DNA of 64,000 nucleotides from contig JARUPY010000085.1 of NCBI GenBank assembly GCA_029817715.1, positions 4,836,001 through 4,900,000 of the forward strand, written 5' to 3'. The DNA is from Melastoma dodecandrum. Lineage: Eukaryota; Streptophyta; Magnoliopsida; Myrtales; Melastomataceae. Positions 1-13,104 of the stretch are shown in pieces (position 1 is the stretch's first letter; the number at the start of each line of letters is the position of its first letter). The notes under the pieces are model-generated. The model searched no databases, was not told where the DNA came from, and saw nothing but the letters and a program-made list of their open reading frames with translations. The translations under genes were made by a program, and so were the position numbers.

Positions 1-1450
1 AGATTCCTGCAGAAATCGCTGGCAACATTTCTATTATACCACCAGCTTCTTCCGTTCGGTCATCAGTGTCAGGGCTATCTCCAAATTCTAATTTAATGGT
101 TAACGTTATTCAAAATATCCACATAATCCTGAAGCTCAAGGAGAAACCATGTATCTCATGTACAATGATACTACCTACAAGCAGCTGTTAAACAATCATG
201 GTTGCATAACCTAATAAAGGATACTAAGTGGAAAATATCTAGCCGTCGACCACCCTTGAGACAACAGGTAGAATGCCGTCAACATGGCAAACAGTCCTCC
301 AACCTATTCAAAATGAATTACTGCCATTAAACAGAGAGCTAAAACTCTACTGGAATAAAAAGAGGCTGATTATTTTAAGCCATAAAAAGTACAAGCAATG
401 CCAACCTTTTTTAGTACATGTTGTCTTCTGCCATAAAGCACAGCTGATAAGACTCCAAGGACAGCACCTGAATATTCCGCTAATAGAGCTCTTTGTTTAT
501 GAAAACAAAGAAAGGCACGATTAAGTTATAGGTACAAGAAAACTTTAAGGAAATAATCGGAGGAACCCTAGGACATGACTTTCTTTTCATAAGTAACTGT
601 TGACAACAACATATAAAATAATCATTAAAAAACTTGGGTGTGAGACAGATTCGTTTGTGAAAGTTTGCAGAATAACATTATTCTCAAATAACTATCAGCA
701 TCAACATACATACCTAGCAAGAGAAAAGAGAGGTGAGAGTTTGAGTGACACCAAGAATAGAGTGAGCCAACTAAAAGCATCACTCGGGGGCAAGACAAGA
801 CTATACTGATGATGCTCTAACGCAGTATGATTTAAATCAATATCTGAATTCACAGGGGGAGGGACTCAATCGTCGGGCTGATAGTAGAACCGACTCCCCA
901 ACAGAAAGTACATCATGCAGCATAAAAAGCAACATAGCATAACAAGCTAAATTGGCAGAGAATTATTTCAATATCCTAGTCTGGTAGCCAATCCATCGAT
1001 TAATTCAACCAATAAAATTAAGAACAAACAACTCATTGAAGGGCCAGGCCTGGGAGATACCTTAGAGGCCCACACGATTTCAATCCCTTCCCCCACAAAA
1101 CAAAGTATAGGGCAGTAAAGGCGCCGTTGATAATAGAAGGAACGACCTGATGTAATCGGAAGGGCAAGCTTCAGCTAATCATTTCCATAATACAAGCAGC
1201 AGCAGAAACTTTGCGTACTTTTTCTTTTTTTGGTAGAAGAAACTTTGCGTACTTGTTTTACCTGTGTGTTAGAAAGGGGTCTACCATTCCAAGGCTTTTG
1301 AATAAGCAAGAAACAGAAGGAGGAGGCGACGAGGCAGACAAAGATGAAGAGGGAGGCCGAGGCCCCAGTCTCCATCAAGTAACGGTAAAAGGAATAGACG
1401 GACCATATCCTCATGAAGTTCCCAAACAGGTGGACCACTTGCAACGGCAT
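1..1450 (-). CDS. MTP12: MTP12 / SLC30A5 (ZnT5)-like zinc carrier, N-terminal part, runs off the left edge
   Basis: Five exons read on the minus strand: 1450-1262, 1146-1061, 490-406, 303-225 and 87-<1, all with compatible phases. Exon 1 gives a hydrophobic segment ending in LLIQKPWNG. Exon 2 reads VVPSIINGAFTALYF then GLKSCGPLR, exon 3 LLAEYSGAVLGVLSAVLYG, exon 4 GLFAMLTAFYLLSQGW and exon 5 GDSPDTDDRTEEAGG. The QKP...LTLCGPLR-type pattern followed by a second helix matches the unusual N-terminal membrane region of human ZnT5 and its plant counterpart MTP12. Known role of the family: cation-diffusion facilitator that moves zinc into the early secretory pathway, working with a partner carrier. 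The diagnostic CDF domain would lie beyond the edge, so identity rests on the N-terminus only. The ATG at 1450 is chosen because no in-frame upstream exon is recognised; an earlier start is possible. The introns between 1061 and 490 and between 225 and 87 hold no other gene. Confidence 0.68.
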
Positions 1451-1873
1451 TTCCCTGGAAGACGATTGATTTCAAAAAGGACGTTATTCCACAGCAGAAA
1501 TCAGCGGAGGAAAGGGGAGAAGAACTCGGAGGGAGTGGGCACCTGAAATGGGGGGGAGATCCTCGGCCGTCGGAGATTTGCTTCGGCGACATCATCTCCG
1601 TCCACTGTTCGCAGGCGACTTCGATCAATCGAAAAGGGAAGAGAAGAAACGAAGAAGATCGGAGGACGTAACAGCTTCGAGCTTCTCCGCCGATGGCCCC
1701 AACGACAAGCAAAGCGAAAGGCCTAAGCTCAAGCTTCAGTCTGACAGGAAATCATGGGAATTGGACCAAATTTGGGCTTCACCTCCCGTCGTTTATGTAT
1801 TGATAAAATTAGGTAAACTGCGAGTATATCAGCCTGCTCTTTATTTTTATAGTGAATTTCTGTTAAATATTAA
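1451..1873. other. Intergenic / 5' region of the MTP12-like gene
   Basis: Upstream sequence of the minus-strand gene starting at 1450. GC-rich near 1500-1700, with overlapping open frames on both strands that I cannot match to any family. It probably holds the 5' UTR and promoter of that gene. Confidence 0.4.
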
Positions 1874-2575
1874 GAGGGCGGATCCAACTTTGATACTTAA
1901 TGACGTCATTTGATAAATTATTTTATCAAATGATCGCGTAACTTTTAAAATTCGTCGACTAACCAGTAAAGTCAACCTTACAAAAACCGACTTCCGTTAA
2001 GTAGGAAGTCAGTCTTTGTAAGGCCGACTTCCCTCTGAACAATATAGTAAGAGGAGGGGCTGAGGTGGTGGTGTTGCTGGAAAATATGGTCCCCTTTCCT
2101 TTTTATCTTGAGTTTAAGTAATGAATGGTGGTCCCCCTGAGCAAAAAAGAGTTGGTCCCCTTCTGAGCAAAAAAGAGTCGTAGTCCTCCGAAAAAAAAAG
2201 AGTCAGGGAAATTATTTCACCCCTGAGCAAAAAAGAGTCATGATTCCCCCGAGCAAAGAAAGAGTCGGGGAATTATTTTTTCCCTTTGCCTTCTTTTCCA
2301 GCAAAACCATCACATCAGCCCCCTTCCCCTTGTTATATTGTTAAGAGGAAAGTCGACCTTTTTAGGCAAAAAAATTTTTATTTAACGAAAGTCGACCTTT
2401 GTAAGACCGACTCCATCAGCTTTATAAAGACCAACTCCAGTTTGCCTAGATGAAAATCGGCCTTTGTAAGGCCGATTACACCGGATTAGTCGACGAATTT
2501 TGAAAGTTACGGGATTATTTGGTGAAATAATTTACCAAATGACGTCATTAAGGAACAAAACTCGGGGATCACCCA
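1874..2575. mobile_element. Non-autonomous DNA element with ~90-bp terminal inverted repeats (MITE-like)
   Basis: The left end (about 1875-1963) and right end (about 2483-2574) are reverse complements over roughly 90 bp with few mismatches; both contain the palindrome TGACGTCA and the stretch AAAATTCGTCGACTAA. No transposase frame lies inside. The interior carries several copies of a near-palindrome of the form GTCGGCCTTTGTAAGGCCGAC (around 1990, 2025, 2390 and 2460) and a short tandem repeat. I could not identify a clean target-site duplication, so the superfamily (Mutator-like is one possibility) is open. It sits between two minus-strand genes, just beyond the NOC4 stop. Confidence 0.75.
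2128..2285. repeat. Short tandem repeat inside the TIR element (unit about CCCCTGAGCAAAAAAGAGTC)
   Basis: About five degenerate units of roughly 20-40 bp, each with GAGCAAAAAAGAGT or CCGAAAAAAAAAGAGT preceded by CCCC or CTCC. Two units are followed by GGGAAATTATTT or GGGAATTATTT. Confidence 0.6.
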
Positions 2576-2722
2576 TGCGAAGTTATATCGCTTTTATCCA
2601 AGGACATAAAGATAAGGCAATATAAATACAATATGCAAAGAGTACTCAGGTGAGATCTCATTCTCAAGGAATGACGTGAGATTTGCCTCCAAAAACGATA
2701 CTCCAAGGGCACATTTTGCCGG

Positions 2723-5700
2723 TCAGGATTCCACACGCAGGCGTTTCGTGGCTTTATCATTTTCTTCGGTCGGCCTTCCATCTGCATCCGTGTTGCCATC
2801 ACTCCTGATGGCTTCGAATGTCCATCCAGCAAAATCGGAATCCGAAAACAGAGTGGTGGGAGTCGCCTTGTAGAATGCCAAGGGAACCTGCTTAACCCTG
2901 CGTCTCATCTGTCGAGGAGCATATCCAAATGATCAATAATGGGCAAAAAGTTAAGTTCCCGGAGGGATGAAGACTTCCCATCGAAATCCTCCATACCTCA
3001 TTTCCAAAGATTGTACCATATGAGCCGGAACTAAAATCTTTTACATTGATTTCCGTTGTCTTTGCACGGACTGTCAAGTCATTCTCGAGGGAGAGGACGA
3101 ACCTAGTTTTCAAAAATAAGTTGTTTTAAATAACACTAACGCTTATTTATATATGATCATATCAAATCTTTCAGAAAAAGAGTAAACAACTACCTCGAAA
3201 CTGGCGGACAATAATGATGGCGCAGGGCGTCAATTTCCCACAGGGAGCTTTCTGTTGGAAAAAAATCATCACAGAGAACCAGAGGTTAATGAATGTAAAA
3301 GACGAAATATTTGAAATGACAGAGATCCAGAGGTGTCAAAATGACCAGCTAGATTTGTAATGACACAAAATATTCATCATCCAAGGGAGAAAAGAAAACT
3401 CACTCATTGCACTAGTCTTGATTGGATTTACTTCATCTGCCCGGAAATGATCAAAACCGGATCTTTCAGAATAATCTGGACTGCTTGAGACATTTCCATT
3501 GCCAACAATCTCATCTGCCTTTGAATGATCCTTAAAATCGATACCCCCATCTTCCTACAAAAAACAAGTAACACTGTTATCAATTGGAAACCACCTATAA
3601 AAGATTGGAATCTCACACCCAATAAAAGTCATTCAACTTAAGAATTTAATACCAGTTTCAAACTCATAGCTCTTTGACCATTATATAAAGGAAGAACAAA
3701 AAATAATGGTCACTGAAAAGAAAAATTACAATCAACCAGATAATAAATTGAAAATAATGAACAAATGACTACCCTGTGAACCAAACAGTTTATGGAAGGA
3801 TGACGACGCAAGAGATTGTAAATTAGGGCAATGATGATTAATGCCCCCGGTGGAGGTACAGAAAGTGCCAGCCTGCTCAACTTCTTTGTAAAAGCAGCAG
3901 CCAGGTATGCAGGAAGAAGTGGCGACTTTAAGCAAGAATCAAGAAGCTGCAGGAAGATGTGACAAATCCAAGAGTAAGATTTTGAATATATCAAGTTCTA
4001 TAACTTCTATGAACTACTTTTATCCAGAGACGATGGTACCAAATATAAAAGAGGTCGCATATTGTCCCAATAATTAAAGTAAACAAGAAGAAGAAATATG
4101 GCAGGGCGCCAAGGTCTATCCTTCCCTATCTTATCACATTCTCAAGCAACTGAGAAGAAAAGAATTGTAGGAGATGTATCATTGCTACCGTAACAAAATT
4201 ACTACCTCAAAGAACTTCGCCCTGTGCTTTGCAATGAAGATGGAAGGTTGCAATAATGCATAAAGCTTTCCGTAGAAGTCGGGATATTCTAATCCATGTT
4301 CTGTCATGAGGATGAAGAGGCTACTGAGAGCCATGACACTCACAACACCGCCAATGTCATAAGATCTTGTAAGAAAATCACTGCATTTACATAAAAAAAG
4401 GAAAAGGGTCCACACCTGTAAGCAAGTATAAAATCACTCCCTAAAAATTCAGGCATGTTGACAAATAACTGACCATAGCATGAGGGGATTAGACATGTGA
4501 GCAAGGACTCGCTGATGAAGTATCACAAGAATCTAGAAATGCAACACGTGAAAAAAGAACATCAGTTCATTTAACATCTCAAGGACCACCGAAGAAACCC
4601 TTCAGCTCAAGAGCCATGAGCCACTTTGAAGGACGAGTATTGTACTCAGGTGTACCATACCTCCTTGTAAACATCAAGTGGGAGAGGCAGCCTCAGAAAT
4701 GCAATCCATGCTTTTGTAAACTTAAGTTTCATTTTTTTCAGTACTTTGGCAGCAGAAAGCACCTGAAGAGATTACCAGTTGAGCCAGAAGTTAATGGAAT
4801 GCATTATTCAAGAAATTTGATCCTTGTATAAAGAGTATGCCAGAGAATGCACCACATACACCAGAATCATGATTCTCGCCTTTAAGCTGCACTTTTTTTT
4901 CATTTGAAGGTTTTGAATTTCCATTATCACCTGCATCTAGAAGAAAACTGATATTGCTTATTGCAGTTTTAGAAGCATTACAATTTTAGAACATGATGTG
5001 ACAGGGAAGATTGTTCAAAAGGGTCCACCTATCGAGTTCACTTAGAACGATTTCAACCTATATCCCAGGGAAACCATCACAAAATAACTCTCGGCAGTTG
5101 GCATATTTCTCTCAGAGAGTCACTAGCCCAAAAACAAAAGAGATTAAAGAAAGCCAACCTCCATGAATGACCCATTATTTTCTCGGACCAAAGATATCCT
5201 ACTTGAAAATCTGTAGAGTTGTTCTAGATTCTCTTCCAAGACAAGAGCCTATTACATTCCCAGCTTCGTAGTTACAAGAAATAGCTTTAGGCATATTCCC
5301 GTTCCAGACACCAAAGTGTATAATACATCATCAATGAGAAATCCCAATTACATATTGAGCACTCCATACAACCAGAGTCTTCCAACGTTGCACCCATCAA
5401 CAAATATGTGCAGCCTTCCGCGAAGTATTAATATTGAAAAAAAAAACAATTTCTTCCACAGGATCCTACCCTCCAAATTTGTTTCCTAAGGAAAGTTCCA
5501 TCAGGGTGATCATGAACAATTACTTCACATCAGGTGTTCCTTAAACATGGATATCTCACCAAGTGCTTTAAGATCGTGCATAACCCAAATAATCCACTCA
5601 TTTTCATATAAACTAATCAAAGTGAAAACACTAACAATTTTAAGTTTATGACCATTGTGAGAAGCAAAATATATATTAAAATACAAAGCAGCCTTTTACC

Positions 5701-8077
5701 TGGATGACACCACATTTCATGAGCCGATTCTTCATTAACATCATCCAAAGGAGGTATCTTTGATATAATATGATGAACATTGTAGATAGAATGCTCTACG
5801 CTGTAATTACAAAGAAAACAAACCATCCACATCATATGTCTTGCTCCATTGAAAAGATCGTCCATTCTAAGAAAATGGTATAAATGACAATTTACAAACT
5901 TATTTGATCATTAAAGGGAAGTACAATTTACAAACATAACGCAGACAAGACTTCAATGTTGATAACTCATGCCACTTTAGTTGGATACAAACCTTGCTTT
6001 AGATTGATTCCCCTTTTTTCCATCCCCACCAGTGACCTCCTCTCCTAAAAGCGCATTGATAAAAGCTAATTAGTACCACAAGCAGCAGAATGAATATGTA
6101 TAGAAGAATGTCACAATGTGATTACCTGATAAATAAGTTTCCTGTAAGTTTTTGCACAGCTTTTCCAAGCTAATATAAGTAAAATATCTACAATATCCAT
6201 CAAGACACCATTTCATATTCAAAGAGCAATAACAGGTTTTTTAAGAAAATTTAAAATATATCAATTAGATACTGATAACTGAAAAATGTCATGAGTCTAA
6301 CACTCTTGATCGATAATTTGATTCAATAACATTCCACAAATCAAGTAACAGCGTCTCCAATAATCTGGTCAATTGTGACGATGTGACAGTTGATTTGCAG
6401 CTTGCTAAAATGATGTATAACTGATGTGGAAGTTGGCAAATGAAAGCTTCATTACTGGTTTTGTAGAACGTTAAAAAATCCATATAGGCAGCCGATCACT
6501 TTCAACACTAGGTGGCAATCACTTCATAAAATTTTCAAAACAAATAAATAATCTTCTACCAAAATAAAAAACAAATAAATAATCGACAAAAAAATTCAAA
6601 TAATTGACAGCATCTAGTACTTGATAACTGACTTTGAAAACATTTAGAAACCAGCTCAGCAATTAGGACTTTATTGCAGTTAGAAAATGTTCAAGTGATC
6701 TGAATCTGTTGTGTCAAATCGAAAAACCAAGAAAATTGCAAACCACTATCACTACAACAATATGCCGAAATGTCACGTGACATTTTCTGGTCATCTCACT
6801 CAAACATATAACAGACAGGTCTACCTGAGATAAGAAATGAGTGCATAAACTAGTAAAAGGAAAACAGAGTTTTGATGAGTAAAACATACTGAACATCAAT
6901 GTACTTAAAGTACTTTGAAAAAAGATACTCCACTGCAAAATCAGTGGCAATAGGAGAGTTTACCTGTCCCAGGAAAGATGAATAGCATGAGCATTCAACA
7001 GAAAGGTAAAGGTAAAAGTTAGAATAAAGAGATGTCACTCATTCCATAAATAACTTACAATCGCTCGCATAAGCTGATTGTAGATGGACGACTGGAACTT
7101 CCCTCTTTTTCCTATCTTCACAAATTCCATTATGGTATCCAGCACAATTTCCTAAAATGAAATTTAATTCCCAAAATATTATCAATATAAACGTGCACAT
7201 TCGAATGAATTTCTTTATAATAAAAATATGAAATAGCCCGTCATCAACGATCCTATCTGTAAAGAAAAAATCAAACAAACACCACCTACTGAAATATCCC
7301 CAAAAATATGGTCATCTTAGATATTGATATAGTCCCATTGGGGATTACTATTAAGTAGAAGAACCACGGCGTCCAAGCAATGCGCGGGAATTTCCCACCA
7401 CAAGCTTAATAAAACTGCATGCAACCACACAACTGTCAGTAACTGCACATCAATCACTCTCAGACTCTGTAATCTTCAATGACAAAATGGACACTTTCCC
7501 TGGCAAAACTCGATCACAATCACTTCAACTCTCCTCTAAGCAACGATGAATAACAAGTCATTCGCTAGGATCTGCAGCCCTTAAGTAATTGACTTATACA
7601 AAAATGCTCGAACAAAAACTATTTTGGTCGTCCTCATTACAACTACTCAGCCACGGGCCTCCCCTTGGCATCCCGAGGGACAGCTTCACTCACCCTGAGC
7701 GTCTCCTCGGTATCCCCAGCCACCGCAACGGCCACAAGAGCAGTAACAAACTCGTCGAACCTGGACCGGAGCCAAGCCAAGTACACAGACTCCGCGTCCT
7801 CCTCTGCGGAACCACCTACGCCACCATCTCTGGCTCCGGAGGCCCTAGGGGGCGCACGGAGAGGGAGGAGGGGGGCGAAGAAGGAGTGGAGGGAGAGGAG
7901 GGACTCGAGGGCAAAGGAAGGAGGGGATGACGGGGAGATGAGGGGGAGGAGGAGAGGAAGGTTGTTGATGTGGGAGGTGGACGCGAGGAGCTGGCGGCCT
8001 AGGGCTTTCACGTCCTTCAGCTTGTACTTGGCGGCCGCCGGAAGGGAGGACGACGTCGGCGACGGCGTAGAATCCAT
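2723..8077 (-). CDS. NOC4: NOC4, nucleolar complex protein 4 (ribosome biogenesis)
   Basis: Fifteen exons: 8077-7694, 7151-7059, 6963-6890, 6187-6126, 6044-5993, 5800-5700, 4930-4860, 4762-4661, 4532-4474, 4380-4206, 3946-3773, 3554-3404, 3251-3194, 3102-2997, 2908-2723. They sum to 1848 nt, an open frame of 615 aa, close to the usual plant length. All splice sites are GT-AG. The protein opens with YKLKDVKALGRQLL and SHINNLPLLLPL. The middle contains KYFKYIDVQYFTYISLEK and KLKFTKAWIAFLRLPL. The CBF/Mak21-type region includes RSYDIGGVVSVMALSSLFIL, YLAAAFTKKLSRLAL and LIYNLLRRHPSIN; the C-terminus reads RRRVKQVPLAFYK. These match plant NOC4 closely. Known role: with NOP14 it acts in the nucleolus in 18S rRNA and 40S subunit maturation. 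A telo-box lies just upstream, as in many ribosome-biogenesis genes. The 5' end is divergent from the LRK10L gene 1.3 kb away. Confidence 0.95.
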
Positions 8078-8126
8078 CGTCGGCGCGGGTTTTGGTGAGC
8101 AGGGGCGGTTGGGACTCGGTTCGGGT

Positions 8127-8135
8127 TTAGGGTTT
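8127..8135 (-). promoter_or_regulatory. telo-box (AAACCCTAA) upstream of NOC4
   Basis: The plus strand reads TTAGGGTTT, i.e. AAACCCTAA in the direction of NOC4, about 50 bp before its ATG. Telo-boxes are a known plant promoter element enriched in ribosome-biogenesis and translation genes, which fits NOC4. Confidence 0.7.
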
Positions 8136-8199
8136 TTGACGGGCTTATTTGGTTCAAAGTCGGCTCAGGTGAACGTTTTAAACTCAGATTCCGTTTAGA

Positions 8200-9369
8200 A
8201 ATGGAATCAGATTTACGAAATCCGAGACTTTTTACTTATTTTAAAATTATTTATGTGAAATATTTTTTATGACATTATTTTAAAACAAAGCTCCTTTATA
8301 TTACTAATGTAATTGAACTAGTTTTGAACCTCTACGCCCTCCTCCTACATGGTAGCACCCTCCATGCCTCCCCGGCATCACGCGTCCAAGCAAGCCGACC
8401 CTGGGGGAACCTGCCCGTCTAATTAATGGTACTTTGCAAGCTTCGGGTTTCCAATGGGAGGGTATATGCTGCTATCTGGGCTTTGCGTAGCGTTCACGAA
8501 TGTATGTCTACTGCTAACAGTGCTGGCGATCTTTCTCCAACCTTTTATCTAACAACTAGTGCCCGGTGAAGTATCTCCAGAGGAGCTGCCTCTGTTCGAT
8601 CAAACCTGAGAGGAAAGCTTCAGAAAACACCAACTGGGGTGGAGAAAGAACGTCTCTGACTGCGCAATGACAATGATAATCCACACACCGTCAGTGAGAC
8701 TACCTGCAAAAGGTTTTTCTGCCAGTCAGTGAACCAAACTGAGTCCCTCCTGTTCATCGAGTTTGTTTCTCAGGACTCGTATCAGGAATGGAAATGAGCC
8801 TTCTTTCTTTTCTTTCCCAGTTTCTTCTTTGCGGCCGGGATGCTTCATTGGGGACGACGAGGGAGTCGCAGCTGCCACGGGGAACTGATTGCGGAAACCA
8901 AACCATGGGACATGGAAGATCATCATGGGTATTTCCCCAGATTGTTTAGATCACTGCCGGCATCTCCGGCCGGTTCCCCAAAAACAGATTGTTGTTTAGT
9001 GAAATCTTTGTGGGAGCCCCCCTAAAGATTACAAACAAATAGACATGGGCATGTCGTGTTCACTCCACCCAAATGAAATGCAAAGAAATGGTAAACGAAA
9101 ATGACATCACATTCATGAGATGATATAATCATCCTAACTCCTCCTACCCAACCAGAAACTACGTCAATGTTTGTATGTAATAAAAAGTCCCCTCCCTCTA
9201 ACTACCAATCCTTTTCTCCCGTTAATCTACTCCCATCTTTGATCGTTTCTTCCAATCTAAGAGTTCTTCCAAACCACTACCATCTCATCACAGCTATCTC
9301 TTCCTCCTTCCTCCTCTTCTTACCGAAAGGGAAAAACACAACCTCGTGTTTTAGTTTCATCCCAGGATC
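8200..9369. other. Divergent intergenic region between NOC4 and the LRK10L gene
   Basis: No convincing gene. Contains the NOC4 promoter and the 5' UTR and promoter of the receptor kinase. A pyrimidine-rich stretch at about 9190-9360 just before the ATG at 9370 looks like a plant 5' leader. A frame from the ATG at 9167 overlaps the main start in another frame and would act as an upstream ORF if transcription starts that early. Confidence 0.5.
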
Positions 9370-12177
9370 ATGTCCCAACTCCCCCCTCACTTCCTCTTCT
9401 TCCTTGTCCTCCTAACCTTAATCCTAGCAACCTCTCAGTCCCCCCTCGCCAACGACTACTATAACTGCAGCACCACCGTCGCATGCGGAAACCTGGTCAA
9501 CGTCAGTTACCCTTTCTGGGGCTCTGGCCGAGGGAGCTTCTGTGGTCACCCTGAGCTTGAGCTCAGCTGCGAGAACGGTACTACCCCAATGATCGTCCTG
9601 AATGATGTCAAATACATTGTCCTGGACTACTTCCCCCCGACGAGCGTCCTAAGGGTTGCCAGGGCTGATTACTCTGGCGGGATATGCCCCACGGAGTACT
9701 TAAGCACTACACTAGACCCGAGCCTCGGCGAGATTGTGGCGGGATACAGCAACTACACGCTCCTCTATGGCTGCCCCCAAATCATGAACATCTCTGGGCA
9801 ATTCTCGTGCACGGTCAATGGGGTATCAAACCAGGATGGATACCTCATTCTGGGCTCGGTACCGTCCGGGAGATGCTATGGGAGAGTAGTCGTGCCCCTC
9901 TCGAACACGATGTTGGGTTCCTCGGGGAACAGCGTTTACGGGATGGAAGAGGCCCTTACGGCAGGGTTTGAAGTGAAGTTGAACATAGACGCTTTGGCAT
10001 GTTACGAGTGCTTGAAGCAGAATGGGGTCTGTGGGTATGACTGGAGCTCGAATCAGACCACCTGTTATTGTGCCGGCGGATGTAATTCGACAACCCCTGC
10101 AGAATCTCCAGAGAGCCATGTCTCTACTCGAGGTAAATTATCTGGGGAAATCTAAGTCCTGAAAGAACAAGGTGTCCATGGAATTCTAGAACTTGTGACT
10201 CGAAATCAGATCATTCATAAGTGTGTCGATTTGCTCACTTAGCTCTTTGGTGAGAGAGAGTTTGATTGAGGAAATGGTTGAATGCTGTTGCGTGAGTGTT
10301 TAGTTGAACCATTGCTTTCAGGTTTTACGTGGTCTTACGCAACATGTTAACATCACCTCCTTTATTAGTTTAGCTTACTGTCTTATCTTGACATCACTTT
10401 AGAATCAGTCCTCTGCCTTCACCTACCGATGGAAAGGATCGTGAATGATCTCAACTGTAAGACACAATCAAGGTTCCTTATGATGCTCCGAGCATAAACC
10501 ATGTATCGTCCGAGATAGGATGGTCTGGAGTCACATTTAGCTCGTCAACTGTGCTATCTTTCTTCCTTGTGATGTAACTCCGGTTACTCTGGAACAACTA
10601 ATGTCCTAATAGTGATAAAACTTCCATTACTGATGCAGCTAGTGGGCGCTCCACGTCAATGTCGCTTGGCGTCGGTATGATCCTTGTTCATGCAACGTCG
10701 CTCTTTCATTTTCACAATAGGGTATGATCGGAATATAATGGCCTCATTTGGTACTCTGCAGTGCTGGGCATTGGCGGAGCTGGCATTGCAGTCGTTCTTC
10801 TGGGTATTTGTGGTTTCTTGCTGCTGCGGAGGAAGAGGGGGGCGGTCGGCTTGCGGAGCACGAGCAGGGACAGCAGCAATGCTCCGACGAGCAAACTACT
10901 CCACTTTTCTGCCAGCAGATTCTCTGGGAACACCCTTTCATTTGCCTCCTCGAAGTCTGAACTCGGAAAGGGCAACAGCACGTACTTTGGGGTTCATGTC
11001 TTTGATTATGGGGAGCTCGAAGTAGCCACTAGAAATTTCGACCCCTCGAGAGAGCTCGGGGATGGAGGTTTTGGAACCGTTTATCATGGTAAGTTCAATA
11101 GGGCCGTGCCTGAGTAGATGAACCGGTCTTCCTTGCTCGCCGTGAATTTGTTAGTGATTGGGTCCTTATGTAGGAGAGTTGCGGGACGGGCGAGCAGTTG
11201 CAGTCAAGCGCTTATATGAACACAACATGAAGCGCGTGGAGCAATTCATGAACGAGATCGAGATCCTACAGCGCCTGGATCATCCAAACCTCGTGAGGTT
11301 GTACGGCTGCACTTCGAGACGAAGCCAGGAGCTGCTCTTGGTCTATGAGTTCATACCAAATGGAACGGTAGCAGATCACATTGGCAGGAGTCGCACGAGC
11401 TCAGGCTGGCTCCCCTGGGGCACCCGACTGAACATCGCAATAGAAACAGCTGACGCGCTAGCCTACCTCCATGAGTCCGACATCATACACCGGGATGTCA
11501 AGACCAACAACATCCTCCTTGACCACGACTTCCGTGTCAAAGTTGCCGATTTTGGCCTCTCTCGGCTCTTCCCCACAAACGTTACCCACGTCTCAACCGC
11601 ACCCCAGGGCACTCCCGGTTACGTTGACCCCGATTACTACCAGTGCTACCAGGTGACAGAAAAGAGTGACGTGTACAGCTTCGGGGTAGTCCTCTGCGAG
11701 CTGATATCGTCAAAGCCGGCAGTCGACACGAACAGGCACCGCCACGACGTCAACCTCGCAAGCATGGCGATGAACAGGATCCGGAGCCAACTCCTCCACG
11801 AACTGGTCGACCCCTGCCTCGGGTTCGACGTGGACTACACTGTCCGTAGAGCGGTGAGGTCGGTGGCCGAGCTAGCTTTCCGTTGCCTGCAAGAGGACAG
11901 GGACATGAGGCCGGGTATGGTGGAGGTCCTCGAGGTCCTGAGGGTAATAAAATCAGACCGCACAGACAACAACAACAAGAGGAAGGCCGAGGTCATGGGC
12001 GAAGCACCGGACGGCCAGAAAGGGCGGGACATCGTGGACACGGGAGCGAGTAACCAGGTGGTGATGGATCTGAGGTTGGAGGAGATGGGGCTGCTGAGGT
12101 CGATGATGCCACCGCCGCCGCTGGTGCCATCGCCTGGCTCGGGAAGCAGCAGTCCTAAAGCAATCAACTCAGTTTAG
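9370..12177 (+). CDS. LRK10L-type (LEAF RUST 10-like) receptor kinase
   Basis: Four exons: 9370-10132, 10639-10674, 10762-11088 and 11174-12177, total 2130 nt, 709 aa. Residues 1-28 form a signal peptide. The ectodomain is a cysteine-rich GUB_WAK_bind plus WAK_assoc pair (YPFWGSGRGSFCGHPELELS near the start; CYECLKQNGVCGYDW and CYCAGGC near its end) with several N-glycosylation sites. A 12-aa micro-exon leads into a membrane helix at about 267-288, then basic RRKRG. The kinase domain has a glycine loop (LGDGGFGTVYHG), VAVK lysine, HRDVKTNNILLD catalytic loop, DFG and GTPGYVDPDYY, so it looks active. Arg before Asp in HRD marks an RD kinase. Known role of the family: surface receptor kinases, some linked to rust resistance or ABA signalling; the ligand is inferred to be a wall polysaccharide from the ectodomain type only. 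Confidence 0.92.
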
Positions 12178-12392
12178 CTACCCTCGCCTTTTCTGTGAAA
12201 GAGAGCACAGATAATAATCTAATGTCATCCGGACTAAGATTGTTGTAGTAAAGTCTGAAGCCCATGCGTCAAAAAAGTCCATAGGAAGGTCCACCTCAGC
12301 TCAGCCTCACATTATTTCCTTTCATGCCATCACATTCATCGTCTTCTCCCCCATGGAACAAGAGTTAGTGCCACCTTTTTCTTTTACCAATA

Positions 12393-12414
12393 TATTATTA
12401 TTATTATTATTATT
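12393..12414. repeat. (ATT)n microsatellite
   Basis: About seven ATT units in the region downstream of the receptor kinase stop. Confidence 0.9.
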
Positions 12415-13104
12415 TTAGAGAGTGTAATGCATATCTGGCTACAGGTCCCCATGACATCATATTATCCCCACTCTGTCCAAATTATCATCATTATCTAACC
12501 CAATGATCCGATTATTATTACATTCTTTGACCATCCCTTTGTTGTTCGTTTCAAGCAAGCAAGTCATGATTTTGAAAAGGCTGGTGGTGCAGGTCTGACA
12601 TGGTCAAGAGTTTATGCAAAACATCACATCATAAGCCTTTTACGACCGCTCATTCCACTATAGATTCGTGCATGAGATAAGTTTCGGCATGTATTTCCAC
12701 TTAGGCATCAAACAATATATGTACCAGATATGCCTTTAGCCCATCAGTGGGGAGTTGAGTTTAATGTCCGCATTGTATCGACTCATGTTCTATTGACTTA
12801 TAGGGAGGCGTTTGAATGACGGAGCATCGATCAAGTATAATATATAATCCTTACATTTTTCACACCAAAAAGAAATAATAATAAAGCTAATATATATTTC
12901 GAATTTTACATATTCTTTGACATCTCTAAGTCGAAGAAGTGATTGCTAGGCTATTAGAGTATTGTCTACGTGGACGCAACTGCTGGTAGGCTCGCGTCCA
13001 TCTCATTTACTTTTTCGTCGTGGAATGACATCTTCCTGACAGATGTATCCGTCAATTTGGGGATTTACTACTAATTCCCGGCACCTGCGATACAAGCAAG
13101 AGTC

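Noticed and set aside
7589..8198. Plus-strand frames opposite NOC4 exon 1
   Set aside because: Shadows of a GC-rich exon; low-complexity Arg/Glu/Gly translations.
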